NCBI GenBank assembly: GCA_036377055.1
Contig: DASUZD010000209.1
Coordinates: forward strand, 1-6,832
DNA: 6,832 nucleotides
Source of the DNA: DASUZD01 sp036377055
GTDB lineage: Bacteria; Actinomycetota; Thermoleophilia; Gaiellales; Gaiellaceae
Direction of reading: 5' to 3'
Shown: positions 4,615-6,832 of the stretch, one piece after another
How positions within the stretch are numbered: position 1 is the stretch's first letter
Layout: every line of letters begins with the position of its first letter
Made by a program: the position numbers and the translations under genes
The notes under the pieces: model-generated
Databases searched by the model: none
Told to the model about the DNA's origin: nothing
The model's input: only the letters and a program-made list of their open reading frames with translations

Positions 4615-5946
4615 GTGGCTGTCAGTCGAGAGGGAGCCGCGGCCGAGACGATCGGCCAGAGGCTTCGGCGTCTCCGGACGGAGCGACGGATGTCGCAACG
4701 GGAGCTCTCCGCCCCCGGGGTCAGCTATGCCTACATCTCGCGTATCGAGGCCGGCACTCGCCAGCCGTCGGTCAAGGCACTGCGGATGCTGGCGCGCAAG
4801 CTGGGTGTCTCGGCGGAGTACCTCGAGACCGGCTCGGACCTCACCGACGCGGCGCAGCGCGAGCTTCGGCTCGCCGACGCGGAGCTCCGGCTCCGTCTCG
4901 AAGACGATCGCGAGGGCGCGGAGAGCGCACTCGCCGAGCTGCTCGAGGAGGCGACCGCCGCCGGAGACCGGCCGGCCGCGGCTCGTGCAAAGGTCGCGCT
5001 CGGACTCGCGGCCGCGCGGCGTGACGACCACGCCGAAGCGGTGCGACTCCTGGAGGAAGCGATCGAAACCGCGACGCTGGCGCCGACCCAACGGCCCGAT
5101 GTCTTCGCGACGCTGGGCAACTCGTACTCCGCCCTCGGCCGCGCCGCCAAAGCCGTTCAGCTCTTCGAGCGGTCGCTCGAGGAGGTGACGCGGCAGGCGC
5201 CCGACGACGCGGCGGCGCAGGTTCGGTTCGCGACGTATCTCAGCTACGCGCTGGCCGATGCCGGCGACCTCGCGGGCGCGGAGGACGTGATGAACGACGC
5301 CCTCGACCGGGCGGGCGACGCGGCCGACCCGTACACCCGCGTCAGGCTCTACTGGTCGCTCGCGCGTCTCTCCGAGCTGGAAGGGCGGTCGACGGCCGCT
5401 CTGGACTACGTGCGCCGCGCGATCGCGCTGCTCGAGACGACCGAGGACACGCTTCACCTCGCGCGCGCCCACGTCCTCTGCGCCTGGATCATGGGCGCGC
5501 AGGGGAAGGATGCGGAACGCCACCTGGTGATTGCCGAGCAGCTCTTCGGGCCGCGGCCCGATCGCGCCGACCTCGCGCTGCTCCGCATCGAGCAAGCGCG
5601 GCGCGCTGTGCTCGTGGAGGACGGCGACACGGCGGTGCAGCGGGCGCAGGAGGCGCTGGAGCTTCTCGGCGACCAGCACGGGGCCGAGCAGGGGGCGGCA
5701 TGGTGGGCCTGTGCCGACGGGCTTGCGCTTCGCGGCGACGCCGACGAGTCGAACGAGGCATACGGCCGCGCGGTCGACCTGATGGCGAAGAACCGCAGCT
5801 GGCGAGAAGCCGCCCAGGCCTGCCGCGCTTGGGGGAAGATGCTCCGGGCCGCCGGACGCGAGTCAGAGGCGCTCGACGTGCTCGAGCGCGCGACGGATCT
5901 CGCGGTCAAGGGCGATCCTGGCGAGTCGAGCCGCAGCAAGCGTTGA
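4615..5946 (+). CDS. XRE-type helix-turn-helix regulator with long TPR array
   Basis: A 443-residue probable transcription regulator. Residues 11-70 form an XRE/lambda-Cro HTH domain: IGQRLRRLRTERRMSQREL (13-31), then YISRIEAGTRQPSVKALRML (40-59) with the recognition helix, then LGVSAEYLETG (63-73). From about 80 to 435 the protein is a chain of helical pairs resembling roughly eight tetratricopeptide repeats, for example 124-155, 162-193 (LGNSYSALGRAAKAVQLFERS), 204-235, 241-272, 282-310, 319-352, 361-391 and 398-430. TPR arrays bind peptides or proteins, so DNA binding may be controlled by a peptide or protein ligand, as in Rgg/PlcR-type regulators, but no close match to those is claimed. 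GTG 4615 is the only workable start: a stop lies in frame at 4570 and the next Met is inside the HTH. No SD precedes it, suggesting leaderless translation. Its stop overlaps the start of the AlkA-like gene (TTGA). Confidence 0.9.
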   Translation: MAVSREGAAAETIGQRLRRLRTERRMSQRELSAPGVSYAYISRIEAGTRQPSVKALRMLARKLGVSAEYLETGSDLTDAAQRELRLADAELRLRLEDDREGAESALAELLEEATAAGDRPAAARAKVALGLAAARRDDHAEAVRLLEEAIETATLAPTQRPDVFATLGNSYSALGRAAKAVQLFERSLEEVTRQAPDDAAAQVRFATYLSYALADAGDLAGAEDVMNDALDRAGDAADPYTRVRLYWSLARLSELEGRSTAALDYVRRAIALLETTEDTLHLARAHVLCAWIMGAQGKDAERHLVIAEQLFGPRPDRADLALLRIEQARRAVLVEDGDTAVQRAQEALELLGDQHGAEQGAAWWACADGLALRGDADESNEAYGRAVDLMAKNRSWREAAQACRAWGKMLRAAGRESEALDVLERATDLAVKGDPGESSRSKR

Positions 5947-6832
5947 CGGTCACAGCCTCGCTCCGCCCGCGAGGCCCGTACTCCCTCGCGCTCACCGCCC
6001 GGCTCGCGGGCGACGCCTCGCGCACCTTCAGGGACGGCGTCCTCGACGCCCTTCTGCCCGTCGACGGCGGCGTCGAGCGCGTGCAGGCCCGACAGCATCC
6101 GGACGGAACGATCGAGATCGCCGCTGGAAGCGACGAAGGCGTCCAGCGCATGTGCTTCGTGCTCGCGATCGACGACGACCACTCGGAGTTCCTGCGGCTC
6201 TGCCGTCGAGACCCGCTTCTCAGCGAGACCGCCTCGCGACTCCAGGGCCTGCGGCAGATCCGTCTCCCGACGGTGGCGCAGGCGCTCCTGCGCGCGCTGT
6301 GCGGGCAGCTGATCGAGTCGTCGCGGGCGCGGGCGCTCGAGCGACGGATCGTTCGCTCGACGACGGGTCGCCACGACGGGCTGAACGCGCCGCCGACGCG
6401 GTCCGACCTCGGGGCGCTCGCGCCGGCGCGCCTGCGCGCGCTCGGCCTGCACGCGCGGCGTGGTGCGGCCCTCGTACGCCTCTGCGGCGAGCTCGACCTC
6501 GAACGGCTCCGCGACGTGTCGACCGAGAACGTCGCGGCGCGACTTCTGCGCGAGCGCGGTCTCGGCCCGTGGTCCGTCGGGGTCGTCTGCCTCGAAGGAC
6601 TCGGCCGGACCGAGCGCGGGCTCGTCGGCGACCTGGGCCTGGTGAAGCTGCTCGGGGCGCTCGCGGGCCGTCGCGTCGAGGCGGCCGAGACCGCGGCGCT
6701 CCTCGAGCCGTACGGCGAGTGGGCCGGGCTCGCGAGCTTGTACCTCCTGATCGGCTTCTCCCGCGGGCTCCTCCCGCTTCCCGATGTCTCGCCACGCCGT
6801 CGAGCTCCCGCCGGCCTCCGCTTCGCCGCCGC
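5943..6832 (+). CDS. AlkA-like DNA-3-methyladenine glycosylase (HhH-GPD family), 3' end outside window
   Basis: Base-excision-repair enzyme that probably removes alkylated bases such as 3-methyladenine by hydrolysing the N-glycosidic bond. I read 296 open codons to the window edge; relatives are about 300 residues, so little is missing. Residues 6-80 resemble the N-terminal AlkA domain. The HhH-GPD core spans about 108-275, beginning LPTVAQALLRALCGQLIESSR (108-128), with the helix-hairpin-helix LRERGLGPWSVG at 202-213. Then comes GDLGL (229-233), in which Asp230 aligns with the catalytic Asp of AlkA, and YGEWAGLASLYLL (257-269). There is no Fe-S cysteine cluster and no catalytic Lys before the Asp, which favours a monofunctional AlkA-type enzyme over EndoIII/Ogg types. 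It lacks the Ada domain found in some actinobacterial fusions. The TTG start overlaps the regulator's stop (TTGA) and has no clear SD, so translation is probably coupled. A later start would cut into the N-terminal domain. Confidence 0.85.
   Translation, partial: MTVTASLRPRGPYSLALTARLAGDASRTFRDGVLDALLPVDGGVERVQARQHPDGTIEIAAGSDEGVQRMCFVLAIDDDHSEFLRLCRRDPLLSETASRLQGLRQIRLPTVAQALLRALCGQLIESSRARALERRIVRSTTGRHDGLNAPPTRSDLGALAPARLRALGLHARRGAALVRLCGELDLERLRDVSTENVAARLLRERGLGPWSVGVVCLEGLGRTERGLVGDLGLVKLLGALAGRRVEAAETAALLEPYGEWAGLASLYLLIGFSRGLLPLPDVSPRRRAPAGLRFAA

Noticed and set aside
4564..5679. Long open frame of 371 codons on the minus strand, antisense to the XRE-TPR gene
   Set aside because: It is a high-GC shadow: its translation is Arg/Leu/Gly-rich without domain structure, while the plus-strand frame has a clear HTH and TPR repeats.
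5943..5950. TTGACGGT shared with 4522-4529 and similar to the core of the marR palindrome
   Set aside because: An 8-base match is weak in DNA rich in GAC and CGG; one copy overlaps a stop and start codon and is explained by coding.
5454..6452. 332-codon minus-strand open frame opposite the regulator and AlkA-like gene
   Set aside because: The translation is low-complexity and Arg/Ala/Ser-rich, and it opposes two recognisable protein families in the plus frame.

Overview
The window is very GC-rich DNA with strong G/C preference at third codon positions, GTG and TTG starts, several genes lacking a Shine-Dalgarno (SD) sequence, and protein families common in high-GC actinobacteria: a gamma-alpha fused 2-oxoacid:ferredoxin oxidoreductase, an exported CHRD protein, a DUF2182/DUF1326 pair and an XRE-TPR regulator. 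A deep-branching actinobacterium (Thermoleophilia-like: Gaiellales or Solirubrobacterales) is my best guess, but it rests on family resemblance only; no rRNA or tRNA gene is present to settle it.

Layout, left to right. (1) 1-1052, minus: the first 350 codons of the alpha subunit of a 2-oxoacid:ferredoxin oxidoreductase (KorA type), running off the left edge. (2) 1136-1588, plus: a secreted CHRD-domain protein, divergent from korA. (3) A GC-rich hairpin at 1611-1636 separates it from a convergent two-gene minus-strand unit: a MarR-family repressor (2415 to 1870) overlapping a 78-residue unknown acidic protein (1877 to 1641). (4) A 65-bp divergent region with a perfect 16-bp palindrome over the marR start codon, then a 58-residue unknown plus-strand gene (2481-2657). 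(5) 2640-3125, minus: a VOC/glyoxalase-fold protein whose 3' end overlaps the 58-residue gene tail to tail. (6) 3180-4516, plus: a translationally coupled pair, the polytopic membrane protein DUF2182 and the Cys-motif protein DUF1326, with a hairpin and T-run after it. (7) 4615-6832, plus: an XRE-type HTH protein with a long TPR array, preceded by a 25-bp inverted-repeat operator candidate, and coupled by a TTGA overlap to an AlkA-like DNA glycosylase that runs off the right edge.

The window is gene-dense: there is no gene-free stretch above about 100 bp, and I see no tRNA, rRNA, insertion sequence, CRISPR array or attachment site. Three functional themes stand side by side: ferredoxin-linked central metabolism, a probable MarR-controlled small-molecule or stress response with a VOC enzyme nearby, and DNA-alkylation repair tied to an uncharacterised regulator. 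The least understood parts are the DUF2182-DUF1326 membrane module, which looks metal- or thiol-related from its Cys/Met/His content, and the XRE-TPR/AlkA pair. Both have visible regulatory DNA, but their functions cannot be proved from sequence alone.
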